Counted from the stretch's first letter, positions 1-8,177 are shown. The stretch is DNA of 64,000 bases from PALSA-693 sp963834725 (GCA_963834725.1 CAWICN010000001.1:2604001-2668000); one strand, 5' to 3'. Made by a program: numbers and translations. Notes: generated by a model not told the origin, from the letters alone.

Positions 1-142
1 AATGTCCTCCAGATCTACTCATTCGGGGTGCGGCCCAGCTCGGAGAACTGAGCCAGTTCCGGGATCGAGAAACGAAAGTCCCCTGGTTCGGACGCACATA
101 ACGCCAGTCCAAGGCAGGTGTGGTCCGCATTCCGATTCGGCG

Positions 143-715
143 TTATGTCACTCCTGCCACGTAGTTCCTGATGCTGTTGAGGTACCTCCGGGTGGCTGCC
201 GTCTGGATCTGGCGGGCGAGGGGCGAGGCGAGCCTGGTCGGCAGGTCGTTGGGGCGTGAGAAGGCCACGATTTCTGCGGTGAGGCTGCCGTTCTGGTGCC
301 TCACGACATGGAAGGCTTCTTCGCCCTTGTCCGGGTGCCCGGGCAGGGTGCCGTAGGCGAACCCGAACTTGGTGGGTTCGTCGGTTCCGTACACGACCCG
401 GCACGGAGCGGCGATTACAAGGGGCCCGAAGTTGCGGCTGACGATCACCGTGGTTCCCTCCGTGAGCGAGGCATGGGCAGGAGTGATCGTGATGCCCGCC
501 TCGGCGTGTGCGGCCCATAGGCGGATGGCTTCCCGAGCGCGATCCCAGGCCGCATCACCGTCTCCGATGTGCAGGCTGGCCCTGTCGTGGTGGTAACCGG
601 CCGGCAAGCTGGCGGCTCGGGTCGCCCCGATCTCGGCGTACGTGACCGACTCGTCGTTGGCTCGCTGTAGGCGGTCGGCAAGGAACGTCGGCGGGTCACG
701 GGTCAGACCGATCAC
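143..715 (-). CDS. DUF1990 (UPF0548) family protein
   Basis: A 190-residue protein of unknown biochemical role. Family-typical blocks run in order: the N-terminal LPAGYHHDRASLHIGDGD stretch, a central PCRVVYGTDEP motif, then FGFAYGTLPGHPDKGEEAF, and AFSRP near the C-terminus, followed by a basic LARQIQ helix. The length fits the family (about 160-200 residues). The match rests on these motifs, which DUF1990 proteins share in actinobacteria; no catalytic residues are assigned. It stands alone: the left window edge gives no upstream partner, and the other side is a degraded DNA ligase fragment and an insertion sequence. The start used is the longest in frame, so a later start is possible. Confidence 0.8.
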   Translation of the reverse strand: MIGLTRDPPTFLADRLQRANDESVTYAEIGATRAASLPAGYHHDRASLHIGDGDAAWDRAREAIRLWAAHAEAGITITPAHASLTEGTTVIVSRNFGPLVIAAPCRVVYGTDEPTKFGFAYGTLPGHPDKGEEAFHVVRHQNGSLTAEIVAFSRPNDLPTRLASPLARQIQTAATRRYLNSIRNYVAGVT

Positions 716-887
716 GCGGCCGACCGTAGGTCAGGATGCCGAATGCGCGCTCATCGAGTTCCCGCCTGTGCTGGGCGGAGAGCGTCGAGTCGATCTGGCG
801 CGTCGGCCGTGTTCGAACGCTGACCAGCGGTGACAATTCGGCGCTCGCTCTAGAACCCTCGTGGATGACATGTCGCTCAGGTAGAGG

Positions 888-1230
888 GGCAGCTCTGAAG
901 CGCGGCAGTGCGTACTATCTGCACATAAGGCTCAAGGCGAAACACTCCAAAACCGACACCTTCCGGGTCGCCGGCTGGCGGCCCTCCACTCCCTCTCGGC
1001 CCGGCGGGCTGATCCTGGTCGAAGGCGACGGCCCCATCGCCGTGGCCACCCTCGCCCTCGCCGACAAGGATCGACAAGACCTCGTCGACCTGCTGCACCG
1101 CTGGGGCCGCCGACACCCCACTGGGGCTATCACCATCCCCCCCGACTGCCTCACCGCGCCTGTCCGCTACACCTCCTGCACCCCCACCCACGGACACCTC
1201 CGCGAAGCGTCCTTGATGGCCGTCCAGCCG
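888..1230 (+). pseudogene. ATP-dependent DNA ligase, C-terminal fragment (copy 1)
   Basis: A reading frame without a convincing start encodes a stretch like the end of bacterial ATP-dependent DNA ligases. It runs from a KRGSAYYLHIRLKAKH segment (compare the nucleotidyltransferase K-H-x-T motif before the OB fold), through GWRPSTPSRPGGLILVEG, to TIPPDCLTAPVRYTS and THGHLREA. The catalytic lysine domain is absent, so the fragment cannot ligate. A second fragment of the same region lies at 42921-43231. An IS256 element begins 46 bases downstream. The family call is from motif memory and is moderately secure; the fragment status is clear. Confidence 0.55.
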
Positions 1231-1260
1231 GCGGGCCAGCAACCGATGCCTCGCCTTGGC

Positions 1261-1275
1261 CTCGAGAAAAGGGAG
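1261..1275. repeat. Direct repeat flanking the IS256 element, left copy
   Basis: CTCGAGAAAAGGGAG occurs here directly before the left inverted repeat, and again at 7620-7634 directly after the right inverted repeat. It is best read as a target-site duplication, although 15 bases is longer than the 8-9 bases usual for IS256. Confidence 0.7.
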
Positions 1276-1315
1276 GTTGACCCAGGCGTCGTAGAAGTTT
1301 GAGTGGCGGTCCTCC
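1276..1315 (+). repeat. IS256 left terminal inverted repeat
   Basis: Imperfect inverted repeat matching the complement of 7580-7619. Shared blocks include CGTAGAA, TTTG and a CGG-CCTCC stretch. It lies about 65 bases upstream of the transposase start. Confidence 0.65.
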
Positions 1316-1380
1316 GCCTCGGTCGTGCCGTGAGGCACGCTCGGGGTGTCACCCATCCGAGTGAGAACGGAGGACCACCA

Positions 1381-2096
1381 GTGAAGACAGCATCACACAC
1401 GATCAGCGCCGGCGCAGCCAACCTGCGGTTGGTGTCGGGTGTCGGCCTTGTCGACCTCTCCCAGCAGGAGCTGCCTGAGCGGCTGGCTGGGAAGGTGAGC
1501 GACCAACTCGAGCACTTCGCCGCCCAGATGCGACACGGCCTGTTGGCAGCGTCGGTGAACATCGGCTTGGAGGTGATGGGCGAACTGATGGAGGCCGAGG
1601 TCACCGAGCTGGCCGGCCCGAAGGGCAAGCACAACCCCGGCCGGGCCGCGTATCGCCACGGGACCGAGGACGGCAAAGTCAGCTTGGGCGGACGCCGCGT
1701 GGCGGTGACCCGTCCCCGGGTGCGATCCGTCGAAGACGAAGACGGCACCGAGCGGGAGTTGCGTCTCGAGTCGTATGACACCTTCGCCAGCGTCGACCTG
1801 CTGGCAGATCACATGGTCGCAGCGATGCTCGCCGGACTGTCAACCCGCCGATACCCCGCCGGGCTGGAACCGGTCGGCGAGGCTGTCGAGGAGACGGCTT
1901 CGGGGACGTCGCGTTCGTCGGTGAGCCGACGATTCTGCGCCATGACCGAGGAGCGCCTCGCCGAGTTCCGCACCCAGCCCCTCGATGATCATCGATGGTT
2001 GATCGTCTTCGTCGACGGTTTCGACTTCGCTGATCACACCATGATCGGGGCGCTTGGTGTCACTTCTGAGGGGACCAAGGTTCCCCTCGGAGTGGT
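1381..2096 (+). pseudogene. IS256 transposase, N-terminal part (interrupted)
   Basis: Encodes the first 238 or so residues of a mutator-type (IS256) DDE transposase, which cuts and pastes its own element. The N-terminal DNA-binding region includes the family-typical NPGRAAYRHG and VAVTRPRVRS blocks; the first catalytic aspartate is in VFVDGFDFAD. The frame runs into IS21 DNA after LGVV at the TGGT target. Joining base 2096 to base 6929 (removing IS21 plus one TGGT copy) gives GTG-GTG-GAG-GGA and an uninterrupted frame of about 450 codons to 7565. The gene was therefore whole until IS21 inserted. The GTG start at 1381 follows GGAGGACCACCA. Confidence 0.9.
2093..2096. repeat. IS21 target-site duplication TGGT (left; right copy at 6925-6928)
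   Basis: TGGT lies immediately outside both ends of the IS21 element. Collapsing the two copies to one restores the IS256 transposase frame exactly, which supports 4 bases as the true duplication. Confidence 0.85.
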
Positions 2097-2182
2097 TGTC
2101 GCGGATCGCGAAATTCCCCACTGTCGATCATCGAAATTCCCCAGTTGATCCCGGGGCTAGTGGGCTTGGTGGGAAGGGTAGC

Positions 2183-2335
2183 TCAGTCTGTGGCGATCAC
2201 CTCCTGGTCGAGTAGCTCTGTGACCGCGACGGGCTCCGAGCAGTGTGGGCATTCGCCGCCAAGGCCGATTTTGCGCATGAAGGTGCCGCAGTCTTTGCAG
2301 CGTTGTTGGCCCACCGCGCGAGTTCCGCAGTTGTC
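2183..2335 (-). CDS. IS21 accessory zinc-ribbon protein, 3' exon
   Basis: Second exon of the third IS21 gene. Read directly after the intron it gives DNCGTRAVGQQRCKDCGTF, then a GGECPHC stretch and a tail ending VIATD. Its Cys residues (DNCG, RCKDC, CPHC) complete a treble zinc-ribbon pattern begun by TVYEC in the 5' exon (4310-4495). Spliced, the product is 112 residues with no frame break. It has no known enzymatic function. Small zinc-finger proteins downstream of istB occur in actinobacterial IS21 elements (from memory), and a role in transposition is inference. Without splicing the 5' exon reads into intron sequence and stops after about ten more codons. Confidence 0.75.
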   Translation of the reverse strand, partial: DNCGTRAVGQQRCKDCGTFMRKIGLGGECPHCSEPVAVTELLDQEVIATD

Positions 2336-2410
2336 GTCGGGTGGCCGGGGGGAATCGCACCCCCCGGCTCCCTCAGATCCCGGCGTGACAGTCTCCCGTC
2401 ACCGGGCTCT
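2336..2410 (-). ncRNA. Group II intron domains V and VI
   Basis: Domain V is a 36-base hairpin at 2410-2375 with outer AGA/TCT pairing, the AGC triad, a two-base bulge on the 3' side and a GNRA-type loop (GAGA). Domain VI at about 2374-2339 is a GC-rich hairpin (GCCGGGGGG with CCCCCCGGC) ending three bases before the 3' splice site. Confidence 0.85.
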
Positions 2411-2422
2411 TCTCATCGACGC

Positions 2423-3670
2423 TCAGAACGCGCGGATCCACTTCCATTGGGCGAAGAGACCGGGCTGTCGATCGATCAGCCCGCTCCACCATCGCCGGAA
2501 ACGGTGGTGGCTGCGCAACCTGCGATATTTCCGGCCAGCCCAGCGCCTCAGGTAGGTGTTGACGCGCTGCAGGAGGGGGGCCATTTCCGACCGGTAGAAC
2601 CGGCCGTAATATGTCATCCAGCCTCGCACGATGGGGTTCAGCCACCGGGCGAGATCGTCGAGGGTCAGATTGACGCGGCGGTGGATGCGCATGGCACGCA
2701 GTTGTTCACCTTTGGCCTTTCTGGCCGTGGTGCTCATGGCCGGCAGGAACGAGGAGCGAAACCCTCCGTTCCATCTGTCCGGCGCCTTGTGCGCCTGGAA
2801 CGTGTAACCCAAGAAGGTGAAGCTGGTGTGCTCATGGTCCCCCCGGCGCCTGCCGTCTTTGGCATAGACGATCTTGGTCTTATCCGGGTGGAGTGTGAGG
2901 CCCACCTCCCCCATTCGCTCGGCGATAGCGGCAAGCACCTGCTCGGCTTGCCGCTTGCTCACACAATGGCAGATGACATCATCCGCGAAGCGCTCGAACT
3001 GGACGGTCGGAAAGTTCCGGGCCATCCACCTGTCGAAGGCGAAATGCATGAACAGATTCGCCAGGATCGGCGAGGCCGCCGACCCCTGCGGGGTTCCCTT
3101 GTCCCGTTCCACCAAGGTGCCGTCTGGTAGCTGCATGGGAGCGGCAAGCCACCGCTTCACATACAGCAAGACCCACGGGCAGTCGGTGACCGCCTCCACC
3201 GCTTTGACGATGAGCTCCCAGGGGACGGTGTCGAAGAACTTCTGAACATCAAGGTCGATGATCCAGTCGCGCTTCCAGCACCGCTGCCGGCATGTCGCCA
3301 CAGCGTCAAGGGTCGACTTGCGCGGCCGATAGCCGTAGGAGTCGGGGTGGAAGATACGCTCCGCCCTTTCCTCCAGATGGTCGGCCACCACCGTTTGAGC
3401 CACCCTGTCGGCAATGGTGGGCACGCCTAGACGTCTGGTCCCTCCACCGTGCGGCTTGGGTATGTCCACTGCCCGCACCGGGGGCGGGAAGTAGCTGCCC
3501 GACGACATCCGGTTCCAGATCTTGTAGAGATTGTTCTGCAAGTCCGACCCGAACGCCTCCAGGGACTCGCCGTCCACTCCCGGAGCACCTTTGTTCGCAG
3601 CAACCTGCCTGTACGCCTCCCACACGGACTGCTTGGGAATACAGAAAGGCTTGTTCTGTTGGCCTGGCAT
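2423..3670 (-). CDS. ltrA: Group II intron reverse transcriptase/maturase
   Basis: A 415-residue intron-encoded protein that helps the intron splice and copies it into new sites. The RT fingers and palm include GVPTIADRVAQTVV, the RPRKST segment, and the active site FERFADDVICH, with Phe instead of the common Tyr in Y/F-ADD. The C-terminal maturase (GIIM) region contains LARWLNPIVRGWMTYYGRFY. The protein ends soon after (LFAQWKWIRAF), so no HNH endonuclease is present. The ATG at 3670 is chosen over the longer frame because it follows an AAGGAAC site and matches the usual start. It lies wholly inside the intron and ends 13 bases before domain V. Confidence 0.92.
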   Translation of the reverse strand: MPGQQNKPFCIPKQSVWEAYRQVAANKGAPGVDGESLEAFGSDLQNNLYKIWNRMSSGSYFPPPVRAVDIPKPHGGGTRRLGVPTIADRVAQTVVADHLEERAERIFHPDSYGYRPRKSTLDAVATCRQRCWKRDWIIDLDVQKFFDTVPWELIVKAVEAVTDCPWVLLYVKRWLAAPMQLPDGTLVERDKGTPQGSAASPILANLFMHFAFDRWMARNFPTVQFERFADDVICHCVSKRQAEQVLAAIAERMGEVGLTLHPDKTKIVYAKDGRRRGDHEHTSFTFLGYTFQAHKAPDRWNGGFRSSFLPAMSTTARKAKGEQLRAMRIHRRVNLTLDDLARWLNPIVRGWMTYYGRFYRSEMAPLLQRVNTYLRRWAGRKYRRLRSHHRFRRWWSGLIDRQPGLFAQWKWIRAF

Positions 3671-4309
3671 GTTCCTTTGTCTTCCTCCCGGGGACCGCCC
3701 GGTTGATCGAAGCAACATTCCTGATGAGCCGGCCCCTTCGCTCCGCCCCCACCCCAGCGAGCAGGCGCTTCGCAGCTACTACAGGCCGGTCCGCCGGCGA
3801 GGGTCGCATCGGTACTCACTGCCTTCGGTTGCTCCTCGGCAGGCTCCCTCTCGTGACCGGGGGGCGCACTTCACCCATTTATACCGACCAGCGGTATCGA
3901 CGCTCGCCTTCTCACGTTCCGTGCAAGAGCAGCAGACCAGGCTCACGCCGCCTATACGCCGGGCACCACCTGGCCAGTAGACGGGTTATCCGCCAGGCTC
4001 ATCCCAGGAGAGAATGCGAAACCCCCGGTTTTGATGCCATCCGATCTATTTCGACGCGTCAACGGCGACATCGGTTCAGCCTCGCGGCCTCCCCGACGCT
4101 CTGGAACGTCTTCCTGGTCCCCACCTGACGTGGTCGCGCCACGCCTTTTCCCTGACGCTCACCACGACGGTCTTCAGCCAACGCAGCTCAGGGTGGTTTG
4201 ACGCCTGCCCCCGTAGGCCGGCGCCGGAGGGCCAAACCTCCATCTCCTTGCACAGCACCGCATCCAAAGGGGTCTCCTACATGACTCCTCCTTCGCGTTC
4301 GTGACGCAC

Positions 4310-4495
4310 GCATTCGTAGACGGTGATGGGCCGCCGTGGCCGAGCAGTTGGCAGCGTGATGGGGGCGGTGGCGGCTTGTCGACGTCGACGCCATGCAGCA
4401 ACTCGGCACGCTTCACAGCACCACCGGCGCTTCCCTTGAGGGACGAAGAGCCGCTGACAGACCGGACAAAGAATCGTTACAGGATCGTTACTCAA
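4310..4495 (-). CDS. IS21 accessory zinc-ribbon protein, 5' exon
   Basis: First 62 codons of the third IS21 gene, starting at TTG 4495 (MSNDPVTILCPVCQRLF) and ending TVYEC at the intron. The CPVC and WCCEACR cysteines form one zinc-binding module. A basic AAWRRRRQAA stretch and a proline-rich linker follow. The second module is encoded by the 3' exon at 2183-2335. The start region overlaps one copy of a 45-47 base tandem repeat whose other copy sits at the istB stop codon, so the original start may have overlapped istB (TTGAGTAA). Function is unknown. Confidence 0.72.
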
Positions 4496-4595
4496 CGGGG
4501 TGTCTCCTAGGCAGGTAGGTGCCGGTCACTGTTTGGAGTGGCTCAGAATCCTGACAGGCCGGACTGGATCGTTACAGGATCGTTACTCAACGGGG
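4454..4595. repeat. Partial tandem duplication at the istB / zinc-ribbon junction
   Basis: CTGACAG-CCGGAC followed by ATCGTTACAGGATCGTTACT and CAACGGGG occurs at 4454-4500 and again at 4551-4595, 95-97 bases apart. The second copy holds the istB stop codon. The first holds the zinc-ribbon start. The likely origin is slippage or unequal exchange that separated two genes that formerly overlapped. Confidence 0.8.
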
Positions 4596-5398
4596 TTCTG
4601 CCAGGTGGGAATGGCACGGCTGGTCACTGCTTTGCGGGTCGCTTCAGCGCGGGCCCGGTGAGCCCGCATCCGGTAGGAGGGGCCGTCGATGTTGAACACC
4701 ACCGAGCGGTGCAGGAGGCGGTCGAGCATTGCTGCTGCGACCATCTGGTCCTCGCCGAAGACCTTGCCCCAGCTGGCGATGCCCAGGTTGGTGGTCAGGC
4801 AGATGGAGCCTTTGAGGTAGCGCTGGGTGACGACTTGGAAGATGGCGGCGGCCGCTTCGGCGGGCAGGGGCAGGTAGCCGAGCTCGTCGACGATCAACAG
4901 CTTGCAGTTGGCGTAGTGGCGCATCATGGTGGCCCAGCGGCCTTCTATGGCGGCGCGGTGGCATCGGGCGGCCAGGTCGGAGGCGGTGGTGTAGTGGACC
5001 TTGTAGCCGGCCTCGACGGCCTCCCAGCCCAACCCGACCGCGAGCATGGTCTTGCCTACACCGGGCGGTCCGATGAACAGCACGTTGGTGGCGTCGTCTA
5101 AGAACCGCAGGGTGGCGAGCTCCTCGACCAGTTTGGGGTCTATGGCGGGCTGGGCGTCGAAGTCGAAGTCGGCGATCCGCCAGGGGGCGGGCAGGCAGGC
5201 GAAGCGGGCCAGGCTGGCCTGGCGGCGGGCCACTGTGGCGTCGACCTCGACGGCCAGCAGCCGCTCCAAAAGCACCGTCGGGCTCAACTTGTCGGCGCGG
5301 GCCTGGTCCGACAGGCTGGGCAGGGCTTCGGCCGCGGCGGCCAGCCGCAGGGTGGCCAGATGGGAGCGAAGCTTTTGGTAGTCGGAGTTGGCGCTCAC
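4583..5398 (-). CDS. istB: IS21 helper ATPase IstB
   Basis: A 271-residue AAA+ ATPase that acts with IstA to select targets and activate transposition. Walker A is GPPGVGKT (about residues 110-117) and Walker B is LLIVDELGYLPL (about 168-179). A sensor-like TTNLGIASW and a DRLLHRSVVF arginine-finger segment follow. Length is typical (about 250-270). The start is GTG at 5398, overlapping the istA stop in a GTGA arrangement, so the two genes are translationally coupled. The stop codon lies in one copy of the 45-47 base repeat. No lesion is seen; the protein should be functional. Confidence 0.95.
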   Translation of the reverse strand: MSANSDYQKLRSHLATLRLAAAAEALPSLSDQARADKLSPTVLLERLLAVEVDATVARRQASLARFACLPAPWRIADFDFDAQPAIDPKLVEELATLRFLDDATNVLFIGPPGVGKTMLAVGLGWEAVEAGYKVHYTTASDLAARCHRAAIEGRWATMMRHYANCKLLIVDELGYLPLPAEAAAAIFQVVTQRYLKGSICLTTNLGIASWGKVFGEDQMVAAAMLDRLLHRSVVFNIDGPSYRMRAHRARAEATRKAVTSRAIPTWQNPVE

Positions 5399-6771
5399 GC
5401 CGTCACCCCCTCGCGGCCGTCAACTTCGGTGGATCCGGGGAAGGCCAAGCGGATCACCTCGGCCACCGCTTCCAGATCGACGCTCGGCTCGGTGTCGGCC
5501 TGGCCGAGCAGGCGGGCCCGCTCGGCCAGCGCGGCCGGCCCGGCAGGACGGTTTGCCTTGCGGTCACAGGGCCGGGCGGCGGAGAACTGGCTCAAGATCA
5601 CCTTCTCGAGCGCCTCGCGATGTTGGGGGGTGCGCACGATCAGTCCCGCCCCGGGAGCGGCCAGGCGGTGGGTGACCAGCAGGATCCCAGACGGGCTGAC
5701 CACCTCCAACTGTCCGCTGCCTAGCCGGTGGAACAGCCTCATTGTCGCCGTTCGATAGCCGGGCGGCACCGAGTAGCGGTTCCCCCTAAACGCCACGCTG
5801 GCCTGGTGGTCGACCACCGCGGTGGCCTCCACCGTGGCCGGGAACGGCACTGCCGGCAGGGCCAGCAGCGGCTCGGCGTCGGCCAACTCGCCCACCGTCG
5901 GCCAGGCCGGCCGGGACCCATCGGCGGGCGGCTCTTCGATGCGGCCCGGGCTGCGCAGCCGGGCGTCACCAGTGGTCGCCCAGAACCGGTCCAGGCTGAC
6001 CTGGGCCGCCTCGGCGGAGTCCGCGGCCAGGGTCCGCCACCACCGGCCGGTAGCGAAACGCACCGCGGCCTCCACCGATCCCTTGCGATTGCCCCGCCGG
6101 GGCGGGCACGGCGCGATCGACGCCCCATAGTGCTTGGCCACCGGCGCGAAACTCTCCTGCACGTCGGCGGTGCCGGGCACGATCACCGTGGCCATGCGAT
6201 CCACCCGCCACTTACGGGCCGTGCCCCCCAGGCGGCGTAACACACCGTCCATGGCCTCCACCAGGTGGGCCTGGTCGGTCGCTGGCGCCAGCACCCCCCG
6301 GGTGCGACCCGAATGCGGCAACGTCCCCAACAGCACATACGCCGTCCCACCCCAAGGCGCCCGGCGCCGCTCGAACCAGTCCCACTGGATCTCCTCGCCG
6401 GCGGGATGGGGAATGTCGATCGACTCCCGGCCCCGAACCCCGCCACACGCCTCGCAATGCGGGCGCAGCCCCGCCTCCCGCAGCTGGCGCACGAAACTCG
6501 GATACGAGCGGTCATAGCCCAGCGGGGCCACCTCGTCGAAGAGGGCGGACGCCCACACGTGCGGGTCATCGGCGAACCGGGCGGTCAGATACGGCACGAA
6601 CCGCTCCAGCGGGTCAGGGCCCGGCCGCCGGCGTACCCCCGGCTGGCGTCTTCCTTCCAGATAGTCGCGGACCGTCTTGCGGTCACGGCCAAGGTGACGG
6701 GCGATCGCCGAGATCGACCATCCCCTCTTCCTCAAAGCATGTGCTTCCACGTCTTCTCCCGTTGAGAACAT
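5395..6771 (-). CDS. istA: IS21 transposase IstA
   Basis: A 458-residue DDE transposase. An N-terminal helix-turn-helix (WSISAIARHLGRDRKTVRDYL, about residues 18-38) binds the terminal repeats. The catalytic core follows: first Asp in IQWDWFE (about 129-135), second Asp in the WRVDRMATV region, and Glu in GNRKGSVEAAV (about 228-238). A Mu-type beta-barrel region (FRGNRYSVP) and a basic C-terminus complete it. It is first in the istA-istB-zinc-ribbon operon and coupled to istB by a GTGA overlap. The ATG at 6771 lies about 150 bases inside the right terminal repeats. No stops or frameshifts are seen. Confidence 0.95.
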   Translation of the reverse strand: MFSTGEDVEAHALRKRGWSISAIARHLGRDRKTVRDYLEGRRQPGVRRRPGPDPLERFVPYLTARFADDPHVWASALFDEVAPLGYDRSYPSFVRQLREAGLRPHCEACGGVRGRESIDIPHPAGEEIQWDWFERRRAPWGGTAYVLLGTLPHSGRTRGVLAPATDQAHLVEAMDGVLRRLGGTARKWRVDRMATVIVPGTADVQESFAPVAKHYGASIAPCPPRRGNRKGSVEAAVRFATGRWWRTLAADSAEAAQVSLDRFWATTGDARLRSPGRIEEPPADGSRPAWPTVGELADAEPLLALPAVPFPATVEATAVVDHQASVAFRGNRYSVPPGYRTATMRLFHRLGSGQLEVVSPSGILLVTHRLAAPGAGLIVRTPQHREALEKVILSQFSAARPCDRKANRPAGPAALAERARLLGQADTEPSVDLEAVAEVIRLAFPGSTEVDGREGVTA

Positions 6772-6924
6772 GGGGCCGGGGCTCCTCCTGCTGGATCGGT
6801 GTCAGAACCGCCAGCGTCAGCGAGGAGCCCCACCCGATTGGTGGACCATCAAGGCCCCACCGGTCCCCGGGAGAGTGGGGAATTTCAGTGATCGAGTCTG
6901 GGGAGAATTACGTGATCCTCAACA

Positions 6925-6928
6925 TGGT
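6925..6928. repeat. IS21 target-site duplication TGGT (right)
   Basis: Right copy of the TGGT duplication; pairs with 2093-2096. Confidence 0.85.
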
Positions 6929-7565
6929 GGAGGGATCGACCGAGAACGCGAATGTCGTGCGTGGCCTGATCGCCTCGCTTCGAGACCGGGGACTCGACGC
7001 CGCTGACGGGATCCTCTTCGTCCTCGACGGCGCCAAGGCGCTACATAAGGCGGTTCGCGACGTCTTCGGCGACCATGCGGTGATCGCCCGGTGTCGGGTC
7101 CACAAGGAGAGGAATGTTCTCGACCACCTGGTCGAGAACGAGCGCCCCTGGGTGCGGCGCAAGCTGCGAGCGGCGTGGGCCAACCCCGATCCCACCGAGG
7201 CGGAGGCCGCCCTGAAGGCGTTGGCCGCCCAGCTCGAGCGTGTCAACCCTGACGCCGCCGCGAGCCTTCGCGAGGGAGTGGCCGAGACGCTCACCGTGAC
7301 CCGCCTGGGCGTCACCGGTAGCCTGCTCAAGACCGTCATGGGCACCAACCCAGTCGAGTCGATGATCGAGATCGTCCGCCAGCACTCCAAGAACGTCAAG
7401 CGCTGGCAGCCCGGCGACATGCGACTCAGGTGGGCGGCCGCCGGCATGCTCGAAGCGTCCAAACAGTTCCGACGCGTCAAGGGCTACCGACAACTCCCCG
7501 CCCTCGCCGGCGCCCTACGACACACCGTTCACGCAGACCAATCCAACCTGGCCGTCACAGCCTGA
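6929..7565 (+). pseudogene. IS256 transposase, C-terminal part
   Basis: Continues the interrupted transposase from 1381-2096. It starts in phase at VEGSTENANVVRGL and carries the second catalytic Asp in LFVLDGAKAL, the family-typical CRVHKERNVLDHL block, and the catalytic Glu in MGTNPVESMIEIVR. It ends SNLAVTA with a TGA at 7563-7565. No internal stop or frameshift is present. The 54 bases to the element end include the right inverted repeat. Confidence 0.9.
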
Positions 7566-7579
7566 AACTACGATTCACA

Positions 7580-7634
7580 TCAGGAGGCCGTCACCAAATT
7601 CTACGGCCAGCGGGACATCCTCGAGAAAAGGGAG
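7580..7634. repeat. IS256 right inverted repeat and right direct repeat
   Basis: Positions 7580-7619 are the right inverted repeat, matching the complement of 1276-1315. Positions 7620-7634 repeat CTCGAGAAAAGGGAG from 1261-1275. The following 245 bases (to 7879) show no gene that I can support. Confidence 0.65.
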
Positions 7635-7879
7635 CCTGGGTCCGGTGAGACCCGTGGCTGACCAAACTGAAGCGGCCAGAGGACCGATCTGACCATAGGC
7701 TGCGACCGGGTGTCCATAGGACGAACACAACGGAACAGGTCTCGACCTCGCCGTCTACGAAGCCCTCGCCGACGAGCCAGAGCGACATAGTCAACTTTCC
7801 CGAGAGGACTCCCTGACCACAGGGGGAGGTGGCACGGCTCAGGGCAGGGCTGTGGAAAACGAGACCAAGTCACAGGGTT

Positions 7880-8177
7880 GTCCCTCTCGATACGCACAGG
7901 TGGTTTTGTCGCCCATCTCCACCCCCTAGGCTCGTCTGCAGCACTCGGCGCACCAGCGAGGTCAAAAGCCCCGTTAGCCGGAGACGATCGGGCCGTCCTC
8001 GGGTTCGACGCAAAGCGGATGGCCAGACCCGCCCTCTTTCAGCAGCCCGATCAGGCAGACCGTCGGCTCGACGGTCAGGCCGAGCGCTTCGAGCCACTTC
8101 TGGAGGGCGGTCCCGACGCTTCTTCGGAACGAGGACTGGAAGCCCCACATGAACAGCTCGACGGTGTCGCCTGGCAC
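7880..8177 (-). pseudogene. Hypothetical protein fragment, interrupted
   Basis: The minus-strand reading from ATG 8177 gives ELFMWGFQSSFRRSVGTALQ, then LGLTVEPTVCLIGLL, then PLCVEPEDGPIVSG and a TAA at 7974-7976. The F-W-G-x-Q-x-x-F-R pattern followed by a CVEPEDG motif resembles a conserved actinobacterial hypothetical family I recognise only vaguely. After the stop, a neighbouring frame (GAFDLAGAPSAADEP) looks like a continuation, suggesting one frameshift at the stop. It lies between an IS256 element and the desaturase gene, and decay is likely. Function is unknown. Confidence 0.35.

Larger units (their letters stand above)
2336..4309 (-). ncRNA. Group II intron ribozyme
   Basis: A self-splicing retroelement read on the minus strand. 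The 5' end is GTGCG at 4309, directly after the TGC codon of TVYEC. The 3' end is AC at 2336, directly after a domain VI hairpin. Domain V (2410-2375) begins with AGAGCCCGGTGAC, carries the AGC catalytic triad and a GAGA tetraloop, and closes with GTCAC and CCGGGATCT. Exact removal joins TGC to GACAAC and restores the zinc-ribbon frame. The 1,974-base length is normal for an ORF-bearing bacterial intron. Domains I-IV were not folded here. The intron should be splicing-competent if its host strand is transcribed. Confidence 0.88.
2097..6924 (-). mobile_element. IS21-family element carrying a group II intron
   Basis: Ends have the TG...CA form of the family. The left end reads TGTCGCGGATCGCG and the reverse complement of the right end reads TGTTGAGGATCACG. 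Each end also holds internal multiple repeats of a GAAATTCCCCA type, as expected for IS21 transposase sites. Genes on the minus strand are istA (6771-5395), istB (5398-4583) and a third zinc-ribbon gene split by the intron. The length of 4,828 bases exceeds the usual 2-2.8 kb because of the 1,974-base intron. The TGGT duplication and the restorable host frame suggest recent insertion. Confidence 0.92.
1276..7619 (+). mobile_element. IS256-family element interrupted by a nested IS21 element
   Basis: The element is bounded by imperfect inverted repeats. The left end reads GTTGACCCAGGCGTCGTAG and the reverse complement of the right end reads GATGTCCCGCTGGCCGTAG, with similarity continuing about 20 bases further in. 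Identical 15-base direct repeats lie outside both ends. Its only own gene is a mutator-type transposase (1381-2096 joined to 6929-7565). The other 4,832 bases are the IS21 insertion plus one copy of its 4-base target duplication. Without them the element would be about 1.5 kb, normal for IS256. Confidence 0.85.
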
